A stretch of DNA of 64,000 bases. Source: Prevotella sp. Its GTDB lineage: Bacteria; Bacteroidota; Bacteroidia; Bacteroidales; Bacteroidaceae. The translations under genes and the position numbers were made by a program. Numbering within the stretch: the first letter of the stretch is position 1; every line of letters begins with the position of its first letter. The stretch lies in the NCBI GenBank assembly GCA_016281815.1, contig JAEEJK010000083.1, positions 1-64,000 of the forward strand, read 5' to 3'. This document shows, one piece after another, positions 17,351-26,101 of the stretch. The notes below the pieces were generated by a model. That model had not been told where the DNA came from. It searched no databases and worked only from the letters and a program-made list of their open reading frames with translations.

Positions 17351-18800
17351 CCAACCCAGCATCCTGCGTTCACTTGATTGGTGGACGATGGGCATTTATG
17401 TGGCACTGCTCATCTTTGGCTGGATGAGTGTGTGTGGAGCGAGTTATTCCTTCAGTGAGCCCGACGTTTTCAGCCTGTCTACCCGCTCAGGAATGCAAAT
17501 TGTCTGGATAGGCACTTCCATCTGCCTGGCATTTGTTGTGCTGATGCTCGACGACCGCTATTATGACACATTTGCTTATGCCCTTTACGGACTGATGGTG
17601 CTGCTGCTCTTTGCCACCATCTTCAATCCGGTGAGCATCAAGGGTTCCCGCTCCTGGCTAGTATTGGGACCACTTCGCGTGCAGCCCGCCGAATTTGCCA
17701 AGTTTGCCACCGCTCTCGCCATCAGCAAGTTCATGAGTACCTATGGCTACAACATACATCGGTTGCGCGACTTCTTCCTATCATGTGCCATTGTGATGCT
17801 TCCAATGGGATGCATCGTCCTGCAGAACGAGACCGGATCCGCCCTCGTATACCTTGCCTTCTTCCTCATGTTCTACCGTGAGGGCATGCCAGGCAGCATC
17901 CTATTTACCGGAGTAGCGTTGGTGCTCTATTTTGTAGTGGGCATCCGCTATGAGCAGACCGCACTATGGGATACACCCACCTCAATGGGGAAGTTTGTAG
18001 TGCTGCTCCTTATCCAACTGTTTTCCGCCGGTATGGTTTACATCTACTGCAACGACAAGCGGAAAGCCATGCAACTGGCAGGCTTTACTATCTGCGTAAC
18101 CCTCATTTTCCTTTTGTTCTCTGAATATGTTATACCCTTTGACATAGTATGGGTTCAATTGTTTGTCTGCGCTCTCCTTATCGGATATCTCATGTATCAG
18201 GGGCTGAGCAGCCGTGTGGGCAACTATCTGTATATCGCCTTGTTCTCCCTGGGCTCCATCATCTTCTTCTACTCAGCCAGTTTCATGCTCAACAATGTGG
18301 CGAAGCCCTATCAGCGGGAACGCATCAATGTGCTCCTCGGACTTGAGGATGACAACTCTGGAGCCGGATACAACGTTCACCAGAGTGAGATAGCCATCGG
18401 CTCAGGCGGTCTGCGCGGAAAAGGATTTCTCAACGGCACACAGACCAAACTTAAGTTTGTTCCCGAACAAGACACCGACTTCATCTTCTGCACCGTAGGA
18501 GAGGAAGAAGGATTTCTTGGTTCGGCAGGCGTACTGCTGCTGTTTTTAGCCCTTATCCTCCGGCTCATCGTTCTGGCGGAGCGACAACCATTCAAGTTCG
18601 GCAGAGTCTATGGCTATTGTGTGCTGAGCATTTTCCTCTTCCACATCTTCATCAATGTGGGCATGGTATTGGGTCTTACACCTGTCATCGGCATCCCCCT
18701 GCCCTTCTTCAGTTACGGAGGCAGTTCGCTTTGGGGCTTTACCCTGCTGCTCTTCATTTTCCTGCGCATCGATGCCAGTCGCAACCTGATCAGGAAATGA
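17331..18800 (+). CDS. rodA: Rod shape-determining peptidoglycan polymerase RodA (SEDS family)
   Basis: A 489-residue polytopic SEDS glycosyltransferase that polymerises lipid II with PBP2. The SEDS landmarks are present: KGSRSWLVLGPLRVQPAEFAK near residue 105, QNETGSALVY near 165 and PFFSYGGSSLWG near 465. It is longer than E. coli RodA (370 residues) because of an insertion in the middle (about 200-320), a common feature in Bacteroidetes. It is the last gene of the operon; a hairpin terminator follows at 18852. Confidence 0.95.
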   Translation: MAQKTDNQPSILRSLDWWTMGIYVALLIFGWMSVCGASYSFSEPDVFSLSTRSGMQIVWIGTSICLAFVVLMLDDRYYDTFAYALYGLMVLLLFATIFNPVSIKGSRSWLVLGPLRVQPAEFAKFATALAISKFMSTYGYNIHRLRDFFLSCAIVMLPMGCIVLQNETGSALVYLAFFLMFYREGMPGSILFTGVALVLYFVVGIRYEQTALWDTPTSMGKFVVLLLIQLFSAGMVYIYCNDKRKAMQLAGFTICVTLIFLLFSEYVIPFDIVWVQLFVCALLIGYLMYQGLSSRVGNYLYIALFSLGSIIFFYSASFMLNNVAKPYQRERINVLLGLEDDNSGAGYNVHQSEIAIGSGGLRGKGFLNGTQTKLKFVPEQDTDFIFCTVGEEEGFLGSAGVLLLFLALILRLIVLAERQPFKFGRVYGYCVLSIFLFHIFINVGMVLGLTPVIGIPLPFFSYGGSSLWGFTLLLFIFLRIDASRNLIRK

Positions 18801-18851
18801 CCAGCAGAAGCCATTATACGTCAGTTTTTGCAAAAACAGCATTTCCAAACA

Positions 18852-18880
18852 CCCAAGGAATATTTCTTGGGTTTTCTTTT
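18852..18880 (+). terminator. Rho-independent terminator after rodA
   Basis: CCCAAGGAA pairs with TTTCTTGGG (one G-T wobble) across a 3-nt loop, followed by TTTTCTTTT. It sits 52 bp after the rodA stop and closes the elongasome operon. Confidence 0.8.
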
Positions 18881-18909
18881 GGTCGCAAAAAGAAAAAAAC
18901 GTAATTTTG
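18878..18909 (+). promoter_or_regulatory. Bacteroidetes promoter for the ATP-grasp/LicD operon (TTTG-N20-TAATTTTG)
   Basis: TTTG at 18878-18881 overlaps the terminator's T-tract and is followed after 20 bp by TAATTTTG at 18902-18909. It gives a leader of about 60 nt to the ATG at 18972 and excludes an in-frame upstream ATG at 18828. Confidence 0.75.
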
Positions 18910-18971
18910 CAAATGAATGGAAATGTGATTTAAATGCTTATGGATTTGCTCTTTGCCCAGAGCAATGTTTT

Positions 18972-20165
18972 ATGCGTAAAGTTATCATCTTAGGCAGCAA
19001 CCCGATGACACGGTTAAGTCTCATCCGCTCTGTAGGTGAGGCTATGGACTGTGAAATCACTGTTGTAGCAATGGTGTTCAGCCTTCCCAAAAGTTGGGAA
19101 AGAAAGCCTGTGGACATCCTGTCGAAATATGTCGGGCGCCTTCTTTATGCACAGAAATTCAAGGCCGACGCATTATGCGATCTCTTGCTGAGAGAATGTG
19201 CGGACAAGGATGAAAAGCCGTTTCTGCTGTCCACCGATGACGACTCTGCCTACCAGATCGACACCAATCTGGATAGGCTCCGACCTCATTTTCATTGTGC
19301 GCACATCAGGAACAAGCAAGGTCTGTTATCACAACTGATGAACAAGCAATTGCAGAAGCAAAAAGCCTGTGAGCATGGATTTCGGGTGACGAGCAGTTGG
19401 ATTTTGGAAAACAAAGACGGCCACTATACAATACCCGATGGGATTACTTATCCTTGCTATCTGAAAGGTCTTATGAGTCATCAGACCAAGAAGGATTACC
19501 AGAGGCGCCTTGACTCAAGAGAGCAACTGGAAGAATCTCTGTCTCGCCTTTCTGAGCATTGTTCCTATCCCATGATGGCGGAAGAGTATCTTGAAGTAGA
19601 GAAAGAGTATGGCATCATAGGCTTTTGCGATGGGAGGGAATGTGTGATACCAGGTGTGACAGAGTTGCTTGACAGCGGACACGGCTACCATAAAGGAGTC
19701 TCGGCGTTTGGGAGGATAAGAAAAGAAAGGGCAGATGGTGAAATCACCTCGAAAGCCATGGAACTGGTACGTTCCATCGGTTTGTTTGGTCTGTTCAACA
19801 TGGATCTGGCAGAGATCAACGGAGAAATGTATTTCATAGAACTGAATCTCCGTTTCGCCGCCTATGGCTATGCCTTCACCAAGTCAGGCATCAACTTGCC
19901 AGCCATGATGATCAGAAGCATCGAGGAAGACGTGTTCCACGGACAAAACCACAGCCTCAATTCCGAGCGCACCTATGTCAACGAGAAAGTCGTCCTTGAC
20001 GATGTTGTGGATGGTTTCCGGAGCATAAAGGAATTCAAACGGCTCAAGGCCAATGCAGACATCTGCCTCATGGAATCGCCAGATGACAACAAGCCCTACA
20101 AGGCTTTCATGAGAATAGCCATGCTCCAATATGTCAAACAAAGAATTAAAAATGTGCTGAGATGA
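18972..20165 (+). CDS. ATP-grasp superfamily ligase
   Basis: A 397-residue cytosolic protein with an ATP-grasp layout: an N-terminal Rossmann-like domain (MRKVIILGSNPMTRLSLIRS), a central ATP-binding domain in which MMAEEYLEV supplies the hinge (about residue 200), and a metal-binding end, FNMDLAEINGEMYFIELNLRFAAYGYAF (about 275-300), matching the E-x-N-x-R motif. Such enzymes join a carboxylate to an amine or thiol. The substrate cannot be told. It overlaps the LicD gene by 4 bp (ATGA), so the two probably act together, perhaps adding an amino-acid or phospho-substituent to a surface glycan. Confidence 0.85.
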   Translation: MRKVIILGSNPMTRLSLIRSVGEAMDCEITVVAMVFSLPKSWERKPVDILSKYVGRLLYAQKFKADALCDLLLRECADKDEKPFLLSTDDDSAYQIDTNLDRLRPHFHCAHIRNKQGLLSQLMNKQLQKQKACEHGFRVTSSWILENKDGHYTIPDGITYPCYLKGLMSHQTKKDYQRRLDSREQLEESLSRLSEHCSYPMMAEEYLEVEKEYGIIGFCDGRECVIPGVTELLDSGHGYHKGVSAFGRIRKERADGEITSKAMELVRSIGLFGLFNMDLAEINGEMYFIELNLRFAAYGYAFTKSGINLPAMMIRSIEEDVFHGQNHSLNSERTYVNEKVVLDDVVDGFRSIKEFKRLKANADICLMESPDDNKPYKAFMRIAMLQYVKQRIKNVLR

Positions 20166-20932
20166 GAGAGAAGCAACTTACGGCAAAAGAAATCAAGGAA
20201 ATACAACTTGAGATGCTTGATGAGATAGACGCATTCTGCCGCAATCATCATATCAGGTATTCTCTCGCCTTCGGCACCCTGCTTGGAGCAGTCCGTCACA
20301 AAGGCTACATCCCTTGGGACGATGATGTTGACATCATCATGCCATACCCGGATATGATCAGGTTCAAAAAGGAATTCAAATCAGAAAAGTTGGCCTATAT
20401 CGATATAGACACAAAGCCCTATTATGAGTTCCAGTTCTCCCGTATCAGTTATCTGCCCACATACAGCAAACCTGGTTTTCTAAGCAAATCCTACGGGGTC
20501 AACATAGATTTGTATCCTGTTGTAGGAATGGCAGACACAGAAGAAGATATCCAGGCATTTCTCACGCGCATAGCCCCACTGAATAAGAAACGGATACAAC
20601 TGATCAAGTGGAGGAACAGGCTTGTCAGATTGTTGCCATGGGTCTACATCCCACAATTCACACAAACCATGCGCCGGTTTCATGACGAGGTGCTCTACAG
20701 TTATCCATACAAGACGGCAAAGAATTACCTGCACGCAGGATCTGTCAGACGCGTGAACATCTTCAATTTTGATGTGTTTGAGACATTGGTTGACATCGAA
20801 TTTGAAGGTCATCGTCTCATGGCTTTGGGGCGCCACCACGAATATCTCACACAATGCTATGGTGACTACATGCAACTTCCTCCGGAAGAGGAACGTATCC
20901 CATACCACCAATGGCGTTTCTACAGAAAATAG
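20162..20932 (+). CDS. LicD-family phosphotransferase
   Basis: A 256-residue protein of the LicD family, a nucleotidyltransferase fold that transfers phosphocholine or related phospho-groups from a CDP-activated donor to glycans. FGTLLGAVRHKGYIPWDDDVDI (about residues 38-58) contains the family signature with metal-binding Asp53 and Asp55. No other choline-pathway genes (LicA-C type) are visible, so the transferred group is uncertain. It overlaps the ATP-grasp gene and converges with gldH at a 7-bp gap. Confidence 0.9.
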   Translation: MREKQLTAKEIKEIQLEMLDEIDAFCRNHHIRYSLAFGTLLGAVRHKGYIPWDDDVDIIMPYPDMIRFKKEFKSEKLAYIDIDTKPYYEFQFSRISYLPTYSKPGFLSKSYGVNIDLYPVVGMADTEEDIQAFLTRIAPLNKKRIQLIKWRNRLVRLLPWVYIPQFTQTMRRFHDEVLYSYPYKTAKNYLHAGSVRRVNIFNFDVFETLVDIEFEGHRLMALGRHHEYLTQCYGDYMQLPPEEERIPYHQWRFYRK

Positions 20933-20939
20933 ACCTTTC

Positions 20940-21443
20940 CTATTCCGCGTATTGGAATGAGACCCTCAGTCCTACATTGGCAATGCCACTGACACTTTTG
21001 TTTTTCATGTTATGATGTATCTGAAGGGAGATGGAGTCACCCTGCTGTAGTTTGACACTTCTGAAAGGATAGGTGTATTGACGAAGATTGACCCCACGCC
21101 CCAAAGCCTGTCCTTGCTGATCATAAATATCGATGCTGACGGTATCGCTTTTGAAATCACTGGGAACCTTATTCTGGGTATGAATAATCCACTGGTCGAT
21201 GACCAAACTGACTGACCGGTAAGGGAATGACGCGTCTGCCCTTATGCCTACCTCCTCCACATAATATCCTCCATTTGCCACCGGCGACACATTGTGCTCA
21301 AACACCTCTGCACGATCCCACCCTCCAAGGTCTGTGGGATAGTAATGGTGGTATACGGTATCGGAATAGCAAGCCAAGAGCATGGCCGTCGCCAGAACAG
21401 CAACGGCCATGTGTATCATTTGGTAACGAGTCAGCCTATCCAT
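20940..21443 (-). CDS. gldH: Gliding motility lipoprotein GldH
   Basis: A 167-residue outer-membrane-type lipoprotein. The signal peptide MDRLTRYQMIHMAVAVLATAML ends in a lipobox (LLAC, Cys about residue 24), and the body is beta-rich with YPFRSVKLQQGDSISLQIHH near the end. GldH was defined in gliding Flavobacterium but is also conserved in non-gliding Bacteroidales. The start at 21443 overlaps the 3' end of ricT by 8 bp; a longer frame running upstream would lack the signal peptide and duplicate ricT sequence. Third gene of holB-ricT-gldH. Confidence 0.92.
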   Translation of the reverse strand: MDRLTRYQMIHMAVAVLATAMLLACYSDTVYHHYYPTDLGGWDRAEVFEHNVSPVANGGYYVEEVGIRADASFPYRSVSLVIDQWIIHTQNKVPSDFKSDTVSIDIYDQQGQALGRGVNLRQYTYPFRSVKLQQGDSISLQIHHNMKNKSVSGIANVGLRVSFQYAE

Positions 21444-22695
21444 TCTGTTGATTGTCTGGCTTAGCCTTTTGGGGCTGCTGGCCCTCACCTCCTTTTGGAG
21501 GACGCTTTTTTTGATTGTTGCGACGGTTGGCCGGGATGGCTTCCACTTGACGTTCTTCAGGATTCCTGTCCTGAGCCTTCTTATCCTGCTCCGGTTTTGC
21601 CTTCTTCTTTTTCTTTTTCTTCTTGCTCTTGTCGAAGCGTGAGATGTCATCATCCAAGAGATCCTTGGGTTTACCATCATCCTTCACATACCCCTCCTCC
21701 TGGAGCGACAGCGGTTTCTCCCCGGCCTTGTTGAGTTCGATGATCTCCCTTGCCCGCTCGGCGGAAATGGTCTCAACGTTGGCAGGTACCTTCTTGTCGG
21801 TGGAATAAGAGACGAGTCCGGCAAGGATGTCCGCCTTGAAATAATAGTAATCTGCATCCTGCGTCTGTAGGATGGCATCCCTGGGCGGCAGTTTCCGCGA
21901 GGCCTCCATGTAGTCGTCCACCTCATAATTGAGACAGCATTTGAGTTTCGCGCACATGCCGGCCAGTTTCTGAGGATTGAGCGAGATGTCCTGGAATCGG
22001 GCTGCGTTGGTACTGACGCTGATGAAATTTTTCATCCACGTAGCGCAGCAGAGTTCTCGTCCGCAAGGACCTGTTCCACCGATGCGCCCTGCCTCCTGAC
22101 GTGCACCGATCTGTTTCATCTCGATGCGCACGTGGAATGTCTCTGCCAGCACCTTGATGAGTTGACGGAAGTCCACCCGCTCGTCGGCGATGTAATAGAA
22201 GATGGCCTTGTTGCCGTCACCTTGGTATTCCACGTCGCCGATTTTCATGTCGAGTCCGAGGTCTTTGGCAATCTGACGGCTCTGTATCATGGTGCCGTGC
22301 TCCCTGCTCTTGGCCTCCTCGTATTTCTCCATGTCAACAGGTTTGGCGAGTCTGTAAATGCGCCTGATGTCGTCAGCCGATTTCAGGTTGGCCTTCTTGA
22401 CCTGGAGTTTCACCAACTGTCCGGTGAGGGTGACCACCCCGATGTCATGTCCGGGATTGGCCTCCACTGCCACGATATCCCCCTTGCGCAGGTCCAGATT
22501 GTTCACATTGTGGTAGTAGCCTTTGCGGGTGTTTTTGAACTGCACCTCCACGAGGTCGGTACTCTCGGCATTGCCCGGCACGTCGGCAAGCCAATCATAG
22601 GTGTTGAGTTGCTTGTCCTGCCTGCCCACACCACGTCGGCAGAGTCCGCGGCCGCAACCAGAGTTTATTCTGTAGGATAGATTCTTATAGTCCAT
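21436..22695 (-). CDS. ricT: PSP1-domain protein of the RicT/YaaT family
   Basis: A 419-residue protein with a PSP1 domain (about 45-260). It has conserved cysteines: CGRGLC at the N-terminus, GPCGRELCCATW near 210 and CAKLKCCLNYE near 245. In Bacillus the family works in the Ric complex that affects RNase Y and RNA maturation and binds Fe-S clusters; the Bacteroidetes role is less clear. The C-terminal 100 residues are a charged tail with an unbroken run of nine lysines, low in complexity. Between holB and gldH in one operon, an order common in Bacteroidetes. Confidence 0.9.
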   Translation of the reverse strand: MDYKNLSYRINSGCGRGLCRRGVGRQDKQLNTYDWLADVPGNAESTDLVEVQFKNTRKGYYHNVNNLDLRKGDIVAVEANPGHDIGVVTLTGQLVKLQVKKANLKSADDIRRIYRLAKPVDMEKYEEAKSREHGTMIQSRQIAKDLGLDMKIGDVEYQGDGNKAIFYYIADERVDFRQLIKVLAETFHVRIEMKQIGARQEAGRIGGTGPCGRELCCATWMKNFISVSTNAARFQDISLNPQKLAGMCAKLKCCLNYEVDDYMEASRKLPPRDAILQTQDADYYYFKADILAGLVSYSTDKKVPANVETISAERAREIIELNKAGEKPLSLQEEGYVKDDGKPKDLLDDDISRFDKSKKKKKKKKAKPEQDKKAQDRNPEERQVEAIPANRRNNQKKRPPKGGEGQQPQKAKPDNQQNG

Positions 22696-22733
22696 TGTAT
22701 GATATGTATAAATAGTCCCGTGTCGATCACGGA

Positions 22734-23876
22734 TTATTGGGGTTGTTTTCTAAGCAATACGGTGGCCTGCAGAGCGATATCAAAGAACACCATCCTGGCA
22801 TTGGCATTTCTTCCGATATCTGTGATGGCCTTGGAAAAGAGGTCTGAAAGCAGGATGACATTGGCTTCGTTGACGTATGGTGCGAACCGTTTGACAAAAT
22901 TCTCCTCTTCTGAAGTCATATAGGAGAGTTCAGCAATGTGGAAGTTGTACATGAAACTCTCCCTGACCATTCTAAGGAAGTAGGTGAGCATACGCCGTTG
23001 CTTCTCACGCCCGTATTTCGTCACATTGGCTGTCCACTGAGCCATCCCGTCAACTTTCCTGGTGAACGACATCCGCGTCATCATCTTGAAATCCTCCAGA
23101 AATTCCTTGCTCTCACTCCCGGCATCGAGAGCGTCTAGGGCCTTTAGCCAGTTACCCTCCGCAATTCTTGCGATGCGGTGTGCCGCGTCAGCGTCTATGC
23201 CTCTTTTTTGTATCAGCGCCTCCTCGATTTTCTTTGTTTCTATGCGTGGCATGACAAACAGTTGGGTGCGGCTTCTGATGGTCTCAAGCAATGCGGCGGG
23301 ATTCTCACTCACCAGCAGGAAGACAGTCTGTGAGGGTGGCTCCTCAATGAGTTTGAGCAATTTGTTGGCCGTGGCTTCATTCATTCTCTCCGCCATCCAG
23401 ATGATGGCCACCTTGTATCCTCCCTGACTCGACCTGAGCGAAAGTTGGTGTGTCAGTTCATCCGCCTCCCTCACCGTCATGATGGCCTGCTGCGACTCTG
23501 TCCGCATGGCTTCCAACCACTGCTCTATGGTGAAATAAGGTCCATCGGCTAGCAATTCACGCCATTCTCTGATGTAATCATCGCTGATGGGCTTGTAGTC
23601 GGAGGTGGAGTTCTTGGGCTTGATCACCGGAAAGGTGAAATGCAGATCGGGATGCGCCCATTTGCGCAGCATGGCACACTGGGGACATGCACCGCAACTG
23701 TCGCCATCGTGCTTGTTGGCACACAACAGATAGGAGGCGAAAGCCATCGCCATCGCCATCTTGCCGCATCCCATGGGACCGGTGAAAAGCATGGCATGTG
23801 GCACACGCTGTTCTTCCACCAGCGTGATGAGCCTTTGTTTGGCCTCTTCCTGTCCGATTACCTCCTCAAATGTCAT
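22734..23876 (-). CDS. holB: DNA polymerase III delta' subunit
   Basis: A 380-residue clamp-loader subunit of the AAA+ class. It begins MTFEEVIGQEEAKQRL, carries a Walker A-like GPMGCGKM near residue 35, a four-cysteine zinc module (CANKHDGDSCGACPQC, about 54-69) and sensor-1-like KLLKLIEEPPSQTVFLL. The SRC motif is replaced by SRT (IRSRTQ). The ATG at 23876 is chosen because a longer frame would start inside the TACTTTTG promoter element at 23904-23911. First gene of holB-ricT-gldH. Confidence 0.94.
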   Translation of the reverse strand: MTFEEVIGQEEAKQRLITLVEEQRVPHAMLFTGPMGCGKMAMAMAFASYLLCANKHDGDSCGACPQCAMLRKWAHPDLHFTFPVIKPKNSTSDYKPISDDYIREWRELLADGPYFTIEQWLEAMRTESQQAIMTVREADELTHQLSLRSSQGGYKVAIIWMAERMNEATANKLLKLIEEPPSQTVFLLVSENPAALLETIRSRTQLFVMPRIETKKIEEALIQKRGIDADAAHRIARIAEGNWLKALDALDAGSESKEFLEDFKMMTRMSFTRKVDGMAQWTANVTKYGREKQRRMLTYFLRMVRESFMYNFHIAELSYMTSEEENFVKRFAPYVNEANVILLSDLFSKAITDIGRNANARMVFFDIALQATVLLRKQPQ

Positions 23877-23903
23877 TTTTTGGCGAAAGTCATGATTGAA
23901 ACG

Positions 23904-23911
23904 CAAAAGTA
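23904..23911 (-). promoter_or_regulatory. Bacteroidetes -7 promoter element (TACTTTTG) for holB-ricT-gldH
   Basis: The minus strand reads TACTTTTGC, 27 bp before the chosen holB ATG. Its position decides the start codon because an alternative in-frame ATG (23906) overlaps it. Confidence 0.6.
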
Positions 23912-24041
23912 CGAAAAAAGTTTGAATATCTCAGACCGTCACGGCAATTTTTCGTTTTGGAATCGACTTTTTGATTTTCAATCCATGTCGAGCACAGATA
24001 CGGCAGGCAGTATCTAAATATCCAAGCAATTTCACAAGAAA

Positions 24042-24998
24042 CTACATCAGCCGGGCAGCCACCTCACGCACAGAGTCCACAGCCGAGACTGTATAGAAAT
24101 GGATGGTCCTCACCCCGTGGGCGTAGAGGTCGCGGCACTGCTCTGTAGTCCATTCGATACCCAATTGCCGCACCTGCTCATCATCCTTGCATTTGATCAT
24201 CTCGGAAGCCAGCGCATCGGGCAGGTCGCAGTGGAAGGTCTTGGGCACCATGGTCAACTGCGACTTCTTTGCGAGCGGTTTAATGCCGGGGATGATGGGG
24301 ATGGTGATACCCATCTGCTGGGCACGGTCTACAAATTCGTAGTATTTCTGGTTGTCGAAGAACATCTGGGTGACCGCATATTGTGCTCCCATGTCTTGTT
24401 TGGTCTTCAGATGCGCCATGTCCTGCTCCAAATTGGGTGCTTCCTCATGTTTCTCTGGATAGCATGCCACACCGAAGGAGAATGGGTGCCCCGGATGCTT
24501 GATGGGGGTGCCGTCTGAAAAGAAGCCCTCATTGAACCGGTTGACCTGTACGATGAGGTTGGTGGTATGGGCATGTCCTCCTGGTGTGGGAGTGAAAATC
24601 TTGTCGTCCGCAGCCTTGTCGCCACGAAGCAGGAGAAGGTTGGAGATGCCCAGAAACTGTAGGTCGAGCAGTTCGTATTCTATGTTCTCGACGGTGGTGC
24701 CGCTGCAGATAACATGCGGGATAACAGGGATGCCAAACCGTTGTTTGATGGCGGCGGCTATGGCGATGGTGCCAGGGCGGCGGCGGACGCGGTGGCGCTC
24801 CAGCAGTCCGTTGGGCAACTCGGTGTATACATACTCACTGTGGTGGGTAGTAATGTTGATGTAGGAGGGTCCGAACTCACTGAGTTTCTCTATGGTGCGG
24901 AACAAGGCGTCGGTGCCTGTTCCCTTCAAAGGGGGCAGCACCTCAAAAGAGAAATGTTTCTCCCCATCGTTCAACTTCAGAATTCCGTTCTCTGTCAT
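24042..24998 (-). CDS. metF: Methylenetetrahydrofolate reductase
   Basis: A 318-residue flavoenzyme reducing 5,10-methylene-THF to 5-methyl-THF for methionine synthesis. SFEVLPPLKGTG near the start, YINITTHHSEY, the FAD-contacting NLLLLRGDK near 128 and SFGVACYPEKHEEAPN near 180 are diagnostic, followed by AVTQMFFDNQKYY. Single gene with its own promoter element; length normal (TIM-barrel domain only, as in bacteria). Confidence 0.96.
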   Translation of the reverse strand: MTENGILKLNDGEKHFSFEVLPPLKGTGTDALFRTIEKLSEFGPSYINITTHHSEYVYTELPNGLLERHRVRRRPGTIAIAAAIKQRFGIPVIPHVICSGTTVENIEYELLDLQFLGISNLLLLRGDKAADDKIFTPTPGGHAHTTNLIVQVNRFNEGFFSDGTPIKHPGHPFSFGVACYPEKHEEAPNLEQDMAHLKTKQDMGAQYAVTQMFFDNQKYYEFVDRAQQMGITIPIIPGIKPLAKKSQLTMVPKTFHCDLPDALASEMIKCKDDEQVRQLGIEWTTEQCRDLYAHGVRTIHFYTVSAVDSVREVAARLM

Positions 24999-25020
24999 AT
25001 TAATAATTGGTTTTAGAATG

Positions 25021-25028
25021 CAAAATTA
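25021..25028 (-). promoter_or_regulatory. Bacteroidetes -7 promoter element (TAATTTTG) for metF
   Basis: The minus strand reads TAATTTTGC 22 bp before the metF ATG. A TTGG at 25049-25046 is 17 bp upstream, slightly short of the usual spacing. Confidence 0.6.
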
Positions 25029-25126
25029 AGAAAAACCGAGGTTTCCCAAGAAGATTTTTTAGTTTCTTATGTCGAAATAGAACAATTATAGTTGGTTTAT
25101 CTACAAAATCATGAAAAACAGAATCA

Positions 25127-26089
25127 TCAATGAGATGGCGTTGACGCCCTCACCATTTGGACAGTGTCTGTGTTGTTGACAGACAATGAATCCAAGATTT
25201 TCTTCAAGTCACTGGAGAAGATAGACGAAAAGGCTCTTGCTCCCTCATCCCATAGATGCTTATAGTCTCTGAAATACTCTGGATGATCCCAAAAGAGTCC
25301 TGCGGTATGATAATTCAAGAATGGAACACCGTTTTGTTTGGCTAAAGATTTCAGTACATCATAACGGTCGGCATCGACTCTCGAGTACATGGGTGAAACT
25401 ACGAAGATCAGTTTGACTCCTCTTTTTTTGCACAAACTGACAAACCGTTGTACGTATTCTATTTTCAAACTGTCCTTCTTCAACTTGATTTTGCGATACC
25501 TTAGGGAGTCCAAAGTATATATAGGCTTGGGATTGGGTATATAACCATGATCCTCACCAGTCTGGCGACTCACTGCCAATCCAACAATATTGGAAACAGA
25601 TTTTGCATTATATCGATACAAATGCGATATCTGGTATTTCCAATAAGTACCTGCCAAACGGAAGATGGAATCAACATGCTCGTTTTTACCAAAATATGGA
25701 GAAAAGAACGACACTGTCAAAAAGGGATTCTTCAACTTGTCAAAATCATTGGTCATCACATCAAGACAGATGACCTTTGGGGTATGTCTTTCCAACATCA
25801 AGTTGAGCATGATGTAATGTGCATAGATGTTGTTGGACGCGTCTATTCCACCATTGTAAACACTCATTCCCAAAGAATCGCTGATAATGGAAGGCACATA
25901 CTGCAAATGACAGCGCGAAGTTCCCATCAGAACAACATCTTCGCTTACGTCATTAACCAAATACTTGATTTTCGGTCCCGACACATCATGTGTGTGCTGA
26001 TTGACCCACCACATCGCCATGCCACCTATACGGTCAATAACAAACAAGACTCCAACAACAAACAAAAGACTCACCACAAACTTCTTCAT
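25127..26089 (-). CDS. Membrane-anchored SGNH-fold protein paired with MBOAT (copy 1)
   Basis: A 320-residue protein with one N-terminal membrane helix (about 4-28) and a periplasmic SGNH-like domain. Block I appears as MGTSRCHLQY (Ser nucleophile, about residue 58) and block V as DYKHLWDEGA near 285, holding the Asp and His. Such proteins are the extracytoplasmic transferase partners of MBOAT proteins (compare AlgI with AlgJ or DltB with DltD). Start moved to the ATG at 26089, one codon after a GTG. It lies 12 bp after the MBOAT stop. About half of its residues match copy 2 at 27583. Confidence 0.82.
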   Translation of the reverse strand: MKKFVVSLLFVVGVLFVIDRIGGMAMWWVNQHTHDVSGPKIKYLVNDVSEDVVLMGTSRCHLQYVPSIISDSLGMSVYNGGIDASNNIYAHYIMLNLMLERHTPKVICLDVMTNDFDKLKNPFLTVSFFSPYFGKNEHVDSIFRLAGTYWKYQISHLYRYNAKSVSNIVGLAVSRQTGEDHGYIPNPKPIYTLDSLRYRKIKLKKDSLKIEYVQRFVSLCKKRGVKLIFVVSPMYSRVDADRYDVLKSLAKQNGVPFLNYHTAGLFWDHPEYFRDYKHLWDEGARAFSSIFSSDLKKILDSLSVNNTDTVQMVRASTPSH

Positions 26090-26101
26090 CACATCTTCGT
26101 A

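Noticed and set aside
21444..21680. An N-terminal extension of GldH
   Set aside because: The extra residues are an alternate-frame reading of the lysine-rich ricT tail; the true lipoprotein signal starts at 21443.
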